Assembly: GCA_026075535.2 (NCBI GenBank)
Contig: AP026539.1
Location: 8,370,001-8,434,000 of the forward strand
Origin: Tricholoma matsutake
Lineage: Eukaryota > Basidiomycota > Agaricomycetes > Agaricales > Tricholomataceae
DNA: 64,000 nt
Direction of reading: 5' to 3'
Positions 37,493 through 48,660 of this stretch are shown here, in pieces (the first letter of the stretch is position 1; each line of letters opens with the position of its first letter). A model generated the notes under the pieces. It saw nothing but the letters and a program-made list of their open reading frames with translations. It had not been told where the DNA came from and made no database searches. Made by a program: the position numbers and the translations under genes.

Positions 37493-38500
37493 ATGGAGGG
37501 AACACTTTTAGCTATTCTCGGTGGACGAGACACATCATCCCATGCACCGATGAACCTTTCGTCTCTGGATGAACGTGTACTCCATCTTCAGACCAATGCA
37601 ATCGAAAAATCCACCTCTAAAGGCTATGCTACAGGTGCTCGAGATTACATTCAGTTCTGTCTTGCCCATCATCTTCCTCTCGATCCTACTCCTCAGACCT
37701 TAGCCCGTTACATTGTCTACACTTCCCTATTCATTGCATCTGGTCCAAAATATCTCACAGGTGTTTGCCATTTCCTCCAAGACCTATATCCAGATTTTGA
37801 CCACAACCAAGAACACCCCTTCATTAAATCAACCATCTGTGGATCCAAAAAAGTCCATGCAGATCCGATCACACAAAAACTTCCTCTACATACCTCCCAC
37901 CTTGAGACCTTCTTCCATGTCGCTTGCCACACCCATGCATATGACGACCTCCTGTTCATGGTCATCCTGTCATGCTGCTTTTACGCTTGTCACCACTCAG
38001 GAGAATTTATCCAGAAGAATGATCACTCACTTTTTGATTGGCGGAAGGTAATCAAGCGCGCGTCTCTGACTTTTGATGGTCGCCATGCTCAATATCACCT
38101 CCCTTACCACAAAGGGGATCCGTTTTTCCATGGAATGAATATTTTGTTCACCCCACAGCAGGTTGCTGATCCTATTTCTCTCCAGCAATTTGTGCAATTT
38201 CGAGACCAGCTTCATGGTGCTCGTGCTGCTCTATTCCTATGTGAAAACGGTTCCCACCCCACACACTCCTGGTTTGATTCAAATTTTTTTGCCCTCCTGG
38301 ATCTTTCTTTTGGTGGTCATTCTTTGTGTGCAGGAGGTGTGATGTTCTGCGCCGGTCTCGGAATTCCCGAATCAGTTATTCAAGCTATCGGTCGTTGGTC
38401 TTCCACTGCATGGAAAATCTACATCTGTGATCATCCTTCAATTCAGGAGCAACAGCAACTTGGGATCATTCGGTATCACCTTCAGTTCTTACCAACATAA
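37493..38500 (+). pseudogene. DIRS tyrosine recombinase with two mutated catalytic arginines
   Basis: An open frame of 335 residues resembles the DIRS recombinase: a SAM-like N-terminal part (NAIEKSTSKGYATGARDY), then the catalytic domain. In the first catalytic box the usual Arg is His (ACHHSGEF, codon CAC at 37991), and in the second the usual Arg of HSxRAGG is Cys (GGHSLCAGG, codon TGT at 38327). The tyrosine is kept in WKIYI (38420). Both changes are what CpG transition would produce from CGC and CGT. The open frame persists but strand exchange is very unlikely. Confidence 0.75.
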
Positions 38501-39079
38501 CAATTGCTCCTCGCCATCAACACTCATTTCACCTCCTCCATCCCCACACACACCATGAACAGCACCTCTATAGCCTCGTAGCTTCATTGCCCAATCAATT
38601 TTGGGGTTCGCCAAGTGCGGACCTCTGTTTGCACTACTCTCTCTTTTGAGCCTCACAGCAGAGGTCGTTGAAAAGGCAGGTTTTGAAGGTAAGGAGCTGT
38701 TTTCGCAGGCCTCTGTGCCACTTCAAAGAAATTGTGTGTTGTTGGCCTTGCCGACGACATACACATTACTCATCCATTCTCTGTGCCGCCTCGGTGGGGT
38801 GCTAAAGTTTAGCAGAGGCCTTTTCATTGTGAGACTTTGTCTTACCTTGGGTGTCTCGCACAAAAAGAAATACTGTTCGCTTTTTACAGGATTCAACTGC
38901 CTGTTCATTATTTTGGTGGTAATAAGTTGTCAAGTTTTCTTTTCGCGACCCTCCCACCTCTCCCTTTTCATACTACATCAGAGCTTCTTCTTGTATTTTT
39001 ACTATGTACCAATGAAGCCTCATAGCTTCGTCGCCCAATCAATTTGGGGGTTTGTCAAGTGTGGACCTCTGTTTGTACT

Positions 39080-39190
39080 AAGGCTCCAACCATTTAGTTT
39101 ATGTTTACTTGACCAAGGTCAAGTATACATAAACAGTAGTCTAAACAGTATAACCATCTATATACCATTTAATAAACAGTATATACAGTT
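39080..39190. repeat. AT-rich terminus, inverted partner at 61,690-61,837
   Basis: The sequence begins AAGGCTCCAAC and continues with TTTATGTTTA, GTATAC, ACAGTAGTCTAAACAGTAT and ACCATCTATATA. The same opening 11 bp and related words occur in reverse orientation ending at 61,835. An internal hairpin (ACTTGACC/GGTCAAGT) is present. It starts exactly where the DIRS repeat ends. Confidence 0.5.
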
Positions 39191-39642
39191 AAAATATTAG
39201 TATTTGATGAAAGCGTTGGAGAATTTTATTGAGCTAACTAACTGTGGCATGAAGTGAGGGGCCACAAAAGTAATTACTGATAGAAACAAAAAACCTTGCA
39301 TTTTGCACAGGGGAGGCCACTCATGGAGGTGGTTGCTTCCATGTCTCTTGTCCCCATCATCCCTGTCCCATGTTAGCACCCTTCATCTGCTCACAGTGGT
39401 GGTGCCCTCCTCTCCTAGTTGTTCACCCTTGCTGGTTTCCCCCCACTGTTTGTGGTTTGTCCCCTTCATTCGTCATTGTCATTGTCTGAGTCCCTGTTGT
39501 TCCCATCATCATCTGGTCCCTGCCTTGGTCCTGGATGTCTTGATTGCCATTGTCCTCATCATCCTCGTGGTTTTTGTCACCTCATGATCCTTGTCACCCA
39601 TCCCTTGTTGCTGGAATGAAGTAGGTCTTGTCGAGGGGGGAA
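39191..39642 (+). other. Repeat-like pyrimidine-rich stretch before an LTR
   Basis: About 450 bp rich in CCC, GTC and TTG words with no recognisable protein. It ends with the polypurine run GTCGAGGGGGGAA directly before the LTR at 39,643, so it may be the 3' tail of a plus-strand LTR element. This is tentative. Confidence 0.35.
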
Positions 39643-39816
39643 TGTGAGTAAACAGGAATTTAGTATGGATTCAAAAGGTAAAGGTAGTGTATCGCTATTG
39701 TTTACAGAAGTAGTAGTGGTCACGTGCTCCTGACTTGACTGTGAATGTTATGTAACTAGTCTCCCATAGTGATGTATCTGTGATCGTGAGCTACTTGTAA
39801 GAGAGAATCTCTTACA
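39643..39816 (+). repeat. 174-bp LTR-like sequence
   Basis: It starts TGTGAGTAAACAG and ends TCTCTTACA, preceded by the polypurine run GAGGGGGGAA. The TG...CA borders and the preceding tract fit a 3' LTR in plus orientation. Read on the other strand, it could instead be the 3' LTR of the minus-strand gypsy element, whose chromodomain stops about 40 bp away. No second copy exists in the window, so the owner is unresolved. Confidence 0.45.
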
Positions 39817-39849
39817 ATCACCAATTCCCTCTTCAAAAAACATCTCCTC

Positions 39850-40256
39850 AATGCTCCTCCTCATACTTCACCAAGGCCTTGATCTCTAGCAGTTCACTCT
39901 GTGGCAACCAAATATTGTGCTCATGTCCATATCCTTGCCAACACAGCAAGTAGTGTTTTCCTCTCCCTCTCAGCTGCATGTCCACGATCTTTTTGATGAA
40001 GTATTCTGTTGTTCCCTCCTCTGTTACAATCAGCCCTGGTCTTGCTTGCGCACATCCTGGATACTCTTCATTGTCATTTTATACATACAGTCGCAGATGG
40101 GAGCTGTGAAAGGTTGGGATGTTTTTTGAAGTTGCTGACAAGTCCAACATGTAATCCGAGGTTTCTGGAAACATCTTTGTGATCAGGTATGCCCATCAAA
40201 TCTTGGCATAAACTTTGCTACCCATCCACTCTTCTTTTGCATATAGTCCCTCCTTT
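39850..40256 (-). pseudogene. Gypsy integrase tail and chromodomain
   Basis: Reading from 40,256 on the minus strand gives RDYMQKKSGWVAKFMPRFDG, the usual gypsy integrase end, then a broken linker, then YFIKKIVDMQLRGRG, KHYLLCWQGYG, and IWLPQSELLEIKALV, which is a chromodomain. Chromodomains steer integration toward modified histones in chromoviruses. A stop lies in the linker. The frame joins across the left CACTA-like element to the segment at 43,045. Confidence 0.75.
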
Positions 40257-43044
40257 CACTATGGGGCCCGAGGGGTAGGAAAACTATCCCACATTTCAAC
40301 CTTTAGATAGTGTAAAATGATATATTTATGGTATAGTTTTCATGTATTGATAAACCCCAACATGGAATAAGTTTCATCAGGAGTTGGCATGAAAATCTAT
40401 AACTAAGAGGAGTGAAAAAGAATGCCTTTTCCTACCTGTAAGGGATGAGTTGATGGGATGAAAACCTCCCACATTTTGTCCCCAGTTCATCCCACACCAA
40501 ATTCATCCCATGGGATGGTTTTCATCTTTATATGGGCATAAATAACACCCCTCTACCTGGGTTGAATTTCATCAACTTTCCAGGGGTTTAAGAGGAATGA
40601 AAGAACCTGCCAATAATGTTTTTTCATCCCATTGATAGAATAGTTTCATCATGTATCAGAGTAAATTTCAAGTCACTAAAATACAAAATCTACTCGAAAG
40701 AAGCAAAAAAATCCCCCAGACCCCTGATGCCTCATTGTCGGCCTGTTGTCCCATCACATCCCCATTGTTGTCATACCTGTCCCTGTCCCCCTTACCATGT
40801 CGTCTCTGCCTCCTATGCACCAGCCTTACTCCCTACGAGCAGTTGCTCATAGCGGAGGGGTCTGGTGCTGTGGCCTGGTCGTCTCGGTGGTGGTGCTGGG
40901 TGCCAGGTTGCACTCATCGTCATTGTCATCCCCATCGTCACAGGATGCACCCATGATCCACCCCACAAGCAGTTGCTTGTGGACGTGTGGTGGGTGCTGG
41001 TTCATCATGCCCTGGGGAAGGTGGTGGGGGGTCATCAGCGTGAGGCGGCAGGTAAAAAAGGGGTGGGGTGCATACCTGCCCTATACAGGCCTCCGAGCGC
41101 CGTCCCCTCCCATCGCTGTCTGTTCCCCACTCCACCCCTCTTGTTTCCTCCTTCGTTCATCACCTGGGGCTTGGGGTGCCTGTTTTTGGGGTGATTCCTC
41201 GAGTTTTTTCCCTAAAAAATCAATTAATCTAATGGTTAGTATGATTGAATAAGAAAGAAAGAAAAGAAAAAAACTTACATGCCCCAAACGATGATACATG
41301 TCGCATATCGTCGGTTGGGGTCGGGGTGCCCGTTTTCAGCATAGCTGGTCGAGTTTTTCCCTAGAAAATGAAGTAGAATTGTTTATTAGTACAATTGAAT
41401 AAGAAAAAAAGAAAAGAAAAAAACTTTCGGTCATCGTGGGGCTTGTTTGCAGGTGTGTTGTCATGCCCCCTTGTTGTTGTGTCATCCCCCTCATCGTTCC
41501 ATCACCATAGATGCCCACAATCCACCCTATGAGCAGGTGCTCGTAGGTGTGGGATGGGTGTCATCCCCCTCCATTGTTGTGTTGTCCCCCCCGCCCTGTG
41601 TCCCATCATTGTCCTGCTGGTGCTGGTGCTGGCAGTGTTGTCCCCTCCCCGCCCTGTCGTTGTAGACAGGCTGCACCTGTGATCCCACCCTACGAGCAGT
41701 TGCTCGTAGGCATGGGGGCGGGTGCCGTGTCATCCACAGCAGTGTGGTGTGGGGTGTGGATGGCATTGGCGGTGAGCACCCATGATCCACCCCAAAAGCA
41801 ATTGCTTGTGTGCATGGGGCGGATGTTTCTCGGATGTCGTTGTCGAGCTCTGGGGAAGGAGGTGGGGGTGTCGTCAGCGTGACGTGGCGGGTAAACGAGG
41901 GGGTGGTGTACTTACCTGGTGGGTCCCACTATATGGGCCTCCCACTGCCATCCTGTCTTCCATCACTGTCACCATCACCATCATCGTTGCCCATCTCCAC
42001 CCCTCCCATTTGTCATTTGTTGTTCCCGTTGTTCCCATTGTTCCCATTGTTCCCATTGTTCCTGTTGTTCCCATTGTTCATGTTGTTCCCGTTGTTCCCG
42101 TTGTGTGTCGTAGGCCTCATTTTTTCCCTAAACATAAAGTAATAGTTTAGTTGGTAAAATGAACATGAATTATAGAAGAAAAAAACTTACTATGGCCCAA
42201 ACAACGATTCACATCGTTTGGGCCACATTGTGAGCAAGGTGGCTCATTTGTGGCCACAGGTGGTGTTGCTGGTGTTGTGTTTGTTGTTGTCGGAGTCAGT
42301 GTTGACAGCATTGGGGTTGTGGGAAGAGAGAGGAGAGAGGGGTGACATTGTCATCGTCGATGGTGGTGGTCATGGTGAGGTGAGATGGTGGCATGGTGGT
42401 TATGGTTGATGTTGATGTGACATGATGTTCAACATTCATCATGTGATGTGTTGAGGGTGGGCTGCAAATGACTTGTCAGTAAAACAATTACAACACAAAT
42501 GAAAAATCCCCTTTTTTGGGATGAAAAAAATTCTCTTAACACTTGTAATCCTGAAGTGTGAAAAGTATTCTCTCATTCTGACTGAAACCAATAGCAATAA
42601 TACCTGAGGAAGGAACAGTCAATTCAATATTTAATGAAAGAAATTTCCCTACTAAAATCATCTCATAATAGTATGAAATTTATATTTTATTTCAGGCTGA
42701 AAACACACCCTGTTATTCACACCTTTGTGGCAGGAAACACTATCCCATAAATTGTTGAAAAGTTTGATGAAAATTCACACATTAAGATGGTTGCAAATCC
42801 ATACCCTCATCTTGGATTAAAATTATCTCCTGTATTTCATCCCCTTGTAAAATGAAAATTCATCCCATTAGGTTAAGAGTATTTTGTAATGTAACACATA
42901 TGAACTCCATCCCTTGGATGGCTGAAATATTTGGGATGAAAATTCATCCCAAATTCATCCACCCTGAATTCAGCCATTTATGTTAGGAAATTCACATTTC
43001 CAAATTTAATTGGCTGAAAATCATATTGTACTAGGTCCACAGTG
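40257..43044 (-). mobile_element. CACTA-like non-autonomous element, left copy
   Basis: A 2788-bp unit with ends CACTATGGGGCC and, on the other strand, CACTGTGGACC. Flanks are TTT and CTT, a 3-bp duplication with one transition. It matches the unit at 51,958-54,689 in inverted orientation along its whole length. Many GGGATGAA/TTCATCCC words lie near both ends, as in CACTA subterminal repeats. On the minus strand it carries gene-like modules with GTAAGT donors and TTTTTAG or CCCCAG acceptors, but no transposase. It interrupts gypsy integrase between TGHQ and RDYMQ; excision restores the frame. Confidence 0.75.
42005..42105. repeat. 9-bp tandem repeat (TTGTTCCCA type)
   Basis: About ten to eleven tandem copies of a TTGTTCCCR-like 9-mer inside the left CACTA-like element. 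The right copy has only about two units at the matching place (about 52,908-52,920), which explains most of the length difference between the two copies. Confidence 0.7.
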
Positions 43045-43093
43045 CTTGATGCCCTGTAGCTAGCATCACCTTGTCCCCCACCTTGTAATCAAG
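43045..43093 (-). pseudogene. Gypsy integrase segment between two insertions
   Basis: A 49-bp piece of the host gypsy element, reading KVGDKVMLATGHQ on the minus strand. It lies between the left CACTA-like element and the LINE poly(A) tail. It continues in frame into the segment at 50,732 once the LINE is removed. Confidence 0.7.
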
Positions 43094-43332
43094 TTTTTTT
43101 TTTTTTTTTTTTCTTTTTTTTTTTTTTTTTGAATCCCATTTAGTCTCCATTGTGGCAAGCCATATGTAAGAGATTAAATATACATGTGAATGCAATTCTG
43201 TCCAGTTCTTTCCCCATGAGCTTCCTTCATCATCTGCTTTGAGAAACCAACTAGTGGCCCTCGAAGCACCCATGGCGCCAAATTAAGTGGTTATGAGCCA
43301 GTGAGTAAGATAAAGTGTCGACACTATGTCTT

Positions 43333-46300
43333 TCAGCTCCACCTCCTGTCTCCTCTCTCCTGCTGTTCTTTGTCGAGTGTTGGTAAGTCTCCAAAAGTGC
43401 TGTGGAATCGTCCAGTTGCAGCAACATATTTGAAAAGTGCTGGCAAGGTGTTGGGCATCGTAAGGAGTTTCGTGATGTCAATATTTCTGCCACCTGTGTT
43501 GTTGCATAAGATTTGTCTGGCTTCTCGGTGTGCTGTGCAGTGCAACATAAAGTGTTGTAATGTTTCTTCGCCTTGTTGGCATTCTGGACAAATTGGTGAG
43601 TCTACTTTCCCAATGTGGTGTAAATGTTTAGCTAGGGGTGTGTGGCCTGTTCTTAACTGCAAGAGTATGCTTGCCAGTTTCCATGGCAGGTTCGTGATCA
43701 ACTTGAGATACTTGTTTGAGGGCGTCGTAGGATCGGTCTTCTTCATTCTGGTGTATCGTGGTGACTTTTGCCATAGTTTCTGTGCATTGTGCTTCAGCGT
43801 TTCCCCGAAGGCCCACTTCGCCGCAGATCTGCTGTGTGGTAGTGTTTTCCTGAGGAGCCTTGGTAACTGTCGTTTGTCACTCCTTCCTTCTGTTATCGCT
43901 TTCTTTGCCTGTTCATCAGCTTGCTCATTACCCTCCACTCCCTTATGGCCTGGTACCCATTGGACTGTGACACATATGTTGTGTCTTTTCTCCAGGGTTT
44001 CGATTTCTTCATGAAAAGCGTCGAAGATGTAGTGACCTGCAGTGGGTTTTGTCAGTTGCATGGCTAGGATAGAGGCTTGATTGTCAATGTATAATATGGC
44101 CAACCGTATACCCCACTCGTTGGAGATTAGCTTGGTACCCAATAGCGCGCCCACTCCTTCTCCTTCATATACCATGTGTTGTCGTTGTGTGCCTAGTTTG
44201 TATCGCAGCTCTGTTTTTGCCCTCCTGTATCTGTATAAGACTGCCACTGCACCTATCTTACCTTTCATCCCCGAGCTGTCTGTGAAAACTTTGATGTCCG
44301 GGCTGTCTTGGTTTACGTTCGCAATCGCTTCATCTTCGTCGTTTGTGATCTTGATTGCTACCTTTGGTGTCCATCACATGTCGAATCATACAGCCTTGAT
44401 GGTTTCCATGTTTTGTGGTTGGATCTTGTATCTATGCATGAGGTTGTGTAGTGGAGTCGGGTGGCATTTCACTAGTCTTTTTGCCACGTTTATGACTGGT
44501 TTGTGGAGGGGGTGTGTTGGGGGTAGAGTTGTGAGTCTGATGGCTGCTTGTTGGTGGTGCTTGTTGACTAGTAAGCTGAATGGTATAAGATTTGCCATGA
44601 CTTCTGCAACATTGGTTGTGGTAGTTTTCATTGCCCCTGTGATCATAAGTGCTGTGCGCCTCTGTACTGATGCTAGCTTGATTATTGCAGCTTGTTTCAC
44701 GCGTCCATCTTTCATTGCTTTCCCTATGTTCTGTCAAGGTGTGAGAAATATGTCAGCTGCATATCACATTCGTGGTACTGCAATGGAGAGGTATAGTTGC
44801 CATATATATTTCGCATTGATCCCTTGAGATGCTCGAGCTAGCCATCTGAACTGTATTAGCCAGTCTTGTCCCTTTGCGATTGCTGCTGCACATTGCCCTT
44901 TCCAATTCAATTTGTTGTCCACTATGATGCCCAGGAATTTTGCCGTTTCTTTTGAGGGTATGTGTTGGTTTCCTAGTATTAGGGTTCGTCTCAGGGTTGG
45001 TATTCTCCTCTTGGGGTTCAGCGGGTGTGGGGTGAGTGTCTGCGTGATGTCCAGGAGTTGGAACTTCTTGATGCTGAACTTGCAGTTGTGGTCCTTGGCC
45101 CATTCAAATATTCCCCTGGCTTGGTTCATGATGTTCCATAACTTCTCATGGGTTTCAAAGAAATCCTTACCTATGACGATGATCACGGCGTCATCCACAA
45201 AGAGTAATATCCATTCACCTGTTCTGATAATTGGAATTTTTAGTAGGTCAGCGTTGTAAATTAGGTAACATATTCCTGAGAAGGGATCTCCTTGGTCAAG
45301 CCCATTCATCACAATGAATGCTTCTGTTTGATAGTCATTGAAGGAGAGCGTGGTGCATTGATTTCCTAGTCATCTTTTCATCCAGTCGGTGTACTCTTCT
45401 GGTATCCCTCTTTTCTTCATGTTGTGGATGAGTCAGTTGACATCTACACTGGGGAAGGCCCCTTTAACATTGAGGAATAGAGTTGAGACTACTTGCCCTT
45501 TGCACCACGCATCTTTTACTGTCTTCGTTAGCATGTGTATCGAGTCTGTTGTTGTACGTCCCGGTCTTGCTCCAAAGTGGTTTGCTGGGAGTATGTCGTA
45601 TTTTTCACACATGGTAACAATGTCTTCCATTTGACAACTATTGAGCAGTCTTGCCATTCCATCTGAAAGGACTATAGGACGCCACACTGATGGAGATGTG
45701 TAGTTGGGTTTGCCTGGCTTTTTTAAAATGAGCGTTTCGGTGAGCACCCATTCCTGTGGGTAGTACGTTAGCGTGTTTGTGGCTCAAAAGAGTGGACCTA
45801 GATGTGGGACTAAGTCCTCTCTGGCATGTATGAGGACCGAGTTTGGAACTGTTCCGCTTCTGGTAGCTTTGTACGGTTTCATCTTGTTGATAGCGTGATG
45901 TATCTGTTCGTCTGAGATGTTGGTGAATGTCCATCGTGGCAGCAGGTACTGGTAGTCTTGTGGGATTGGTGTCATTGCAGGGTTCGGCGGCGGGAAGAAT
46001 GTTTTGTAGAATAGCCTGCCTTTACCTTCGTTATCTGTTTCTTCCCTTGTCACCCATTTCATCGCTGGGTCTTTGATTAGGAGTGTCGGGATTCTTGCTG
46101 TTCCTGCATCTGTTGTGGGTGCCATCACCAGTCTGCTTGCATCCCATACATTGGACTCATCCAGCCCCTCCAGCTAGTCTATCCAGTGTTCCGTCTTAGC
46201 TTTCCATATCACCTCTGAGTATCGATTACGCTGCTGTTGATATTTATTGTGCACTGGATGTTGAATGTTTTGTCGGTGATACTTTGACTGTCCTCCAAGT

Positions 46301-46565
46301 TGCTGCATTATCTTCTTTTTGTCTGCGAGTTCCAGAGTCCACCATCTCTTCGAATATGGGCATGGTGTTGTTAACTTGACATGTTTGTTGATGGCGTCTT
46401 GTATTTTCTCATTCAGGTTTTTTAGTCTTTCATCAAATTCTTGTATGCTGTCTGTTTCTGTGGGCAGGGGGATGTTAGCAAGGTTAGCTTTTAACATTTT
46501 TATTAATTCTGGCCAGTCCGCCTTCCTGAAGTTACATTGTGGTTTCCATGCTATCTTCGGTGCGT
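43333..46565 (-). pseudogene. LINE ORF2: reverse transcriptase and RNase H part
   Basis: Upstream part reads NFRKADWPELIKMLKANL and DKKKIMQQLGG, typical of the region between endonuclease and reverse transcriptase. Reverse transcriptase marks are KPGKPNYTSPSVWRPIVLSD, FGARPGRTTTDS, MNGLDQGDPFSG and LLFVDDAVII (catalytic FVDD). RNase H shows YIDNQASILA, VQWVPGHKGVEGNEQADEQAK, followed by CPECQQGEETLQHFMLHC, a zinc finger found at the end of such LINEs. Stops occur at several points (for example near 45,780 and 45,370), so the protein is dead as it stands. Confidence 0.85.
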
Positions 46566-47904
46566 TGATAGGTCCACCTTGTCGTTCAAGCTCGGAAAAC
46601 ACATCTACAATCATTGTCAAAGCTCTACGAACCCATACGAACCCCTCTGAAGCTCTACGAACCTCTACAAAGCTCTACAAAGTCATGAGAATGCTTGGAA
46701 ATTCTTTGCAATGCTTCAAAATTCTTTGTATGCCTTCGGCCGCTATAATACAATTCCCCCGACCTTCAGACAGCTCAGGATATACACTTGGAGCATCGTC
46801 GATGGGTTCCGAACCAGTATCGAACAATATCGCAGCGATATCGGCCTTCAAACAAGTCCGATATTTCCTCGACCGACTTCGAAAATCATTGAACATCACA
46901 AATCAACATCACACACTATATCGCTATCTGAATAATCATCGCACACATGCCAGATGTATCCCCTACCATTGTTGAACAATATCGCACCAATATCGGGCCA
47001 CGAACGAAGTCCGAAGAAACTTTGAAAATCTTCGAAAAACATTGAACCTTGAAAAACATTGTCGGACACAGTATTTCCTGTTCGAACAATCTTTGGACAC
47101 ATGCTGGACACATGGGACACTATATCGTGTATATCGAACACATTTTGACCGCATGTGCACGCATACAATCCGCTTGAAGCAGTTTCTGATCTTTTATTCA
47201 ATTTATAACAAGGACAGTCCAGTTTTAGCTATTCTTTCTTATTATTTCTTCATCATGTGTTATATTCACCCCTTCTAGGCTCGCTTTATTGTTCTGATAT
47301 ACTTATATTGTCTTTTGCCTCGAGTTTTCCACATGTTTGCCTTATGTTCTCTAGCCTTTTTAGGTACTTTCTTTATTTTATATAAAAAGATGTACTAGAT
47401 ACAAAGAAAAACAAGAAAGTCGTCATCTTCCTCCCAGATCACAGTGATCTGAGAGTTCGGTTTAGTCTTATTCAGTCCGAAGTTTGGTGTTTTACGCTAA
47501 ACTTCCTCGAAATTCCTCGAAATTCCTTGCATTACGCTATTTTTGCTCTCGCTTCCCTTGATTAGCCTTTTCTTCACTTCTACTACTTGTCTAGTCCCCC
47601 GATCTTGCATCCGAACATATCTGCGCACTCGAAATTCCTCGAAACCTCTTTGGAAAATATCGCAACATCTCGAAAAGCATTGTGACATCTCGAAAATCAT
47701 TGCAACCCCTCGAAAATCATTGCAACCCCTCAAAACACATTCTTTTAGCCTAGAACTGCTTTGACAAGCACTCCTTTTATGACTATTTGATGGTCGATCT
47801 GACAGGTGACATCTAGAGGGCCTCGCATCCTTCCTCTGACTCATGTTATACCATCCGAAGCCATTTTATGGGTTTTGTTTGGGTTTCCGGGTTGAGCATC
47901 ATCA
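46566..47904. mobile_element. 1.34-kb TG...CA element in the LINE (left copy)
   Basis: Starts TGATAGGTCC and ends GAGCATCATCA, with 4-bp flanks GCGT (46,562-46,565) and GTGT (47,905-47,908). It matches 56,820-58,130 in direct orientation. It contains CTACGAACCTCTAC-type short repeats at the left end and TATATAAAAAGATG near 47,380, a possible TATA region. It splits LINE ORF2 between ITQIDIH and APKIAW; removing it with one 4-bp flank restores the frame. It may be a solo LTR; no inverted repeats beyond 4 bp are seen. Confidence 0.7.
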
Positions 47905-48650
47905 GTGTGTATGTCAATTTGTGTAATAATTGGGTAGTGATCTGTTTTCACTGGTCTTGCCACATCTTCTGTGTTGCACTTGATGATTGCATTGGTGAGG
48001 TTTTCTGTGCAGAATATGTTATTGACTCTGGTATGGTTACCTGTACTGTGTGATCACAAAGTTGGGATTTGTGGGGGTAAGACCATCTTCATGTTGTGGC
48101 ACCCTAGCATGTTCAGTAGCAGTTGTGTGAGATTGAGGTTCTGAGTTGTGAATAGGTGTGAATTCCGGGCTTTGTCCCATAGCGAGTGGTGTCAGTTGAA
48201 ATCTCCTAGCTAAATGGTGTGTAGCAGGCCTGCTGTGTGTCATTGTCTCTCTCGATCTTGCATGCAAGCAGATACGTGTGTTAGCACATTATTGTTGTCG
48301 CAGTCATTGTAAATGTTGATGATGCAAAGTGTGCTGAACTGACCTTGTATCTCTATCGCCGTGATGTCTGGATGTTCAAATTTGATTTGTCTCCATGCAT
48401 CTGTGAGTAGGTTAGCATTAACAAGTATTACTGACCTTGTTCTGTCAGGGTGTTCCTGGTGTGTGTTGGGGTATACTGTTGTCCAGTTGCGGTTGGCATG
48501 GGTTTTATCTTTAAAATTGATGTAGGGTTCTTGTATTGCACAAATGTCATATTTGTTTCTTCATAGGCTTTCTAGGAGGTCGAGTTGGCTTTCTAGTGAT
48601 TTGTTGACATTTTGCTGCCTCATTTGAAACAGTCTCTGAGTTTGTTCTTG
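47905..48650 (-). pseudogene. LINE ORF2 endonuclease region
   Basis: In three frames the minus strand shows AP-endonuclease-like pieces: NIYNDCDN, GDFN followed by HHSLWDKA with one stop between (TGG to TGA), LTQLLLNMLGCHN, and the end segment YPIITQID that continues into 46,565 across the inserted element. This domain nicks target DNA in active LINEs. Multiple stops and frameshifts show decay. Confidence 0.7.
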
Positions 48651-48660
48651 CTCTTGGTTT

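Larger units (their letters stand above)
35651..39079 (+). mobile_element. Decayed DIRS-type tyrosine-recombinase retroelement
   Basis: The order is reverse transcriptase, RNase H, tyrosine recombinase on the plus strand, with no integrase and no ordinary LTRs. Two 63-bp direct repeats (38573-38635 and 39017-39079, starting AGCCTCRTAGCTTC) follow the recombinase, as in elements with split direct repeats. The two copies differ mostly by transitions. Stops and frameshifts break the reverse transcriptase part. The right edge at 39079 is where the second repeat stops matching the first. Confidence 0.75.

Noticed and set aside
39257..39619. Plus-strand hydrophobic frames before the orphan LTR
   Set aside because: Low-complexity CCC/GTC repeats; no conserved motif.
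40616..42409. Plus-strand proline/histidine-rich frames in the left CACTA-like element
   Set aside because: They run against the direction of the intron-like signals and vanish as equivalent frames in the right copy.
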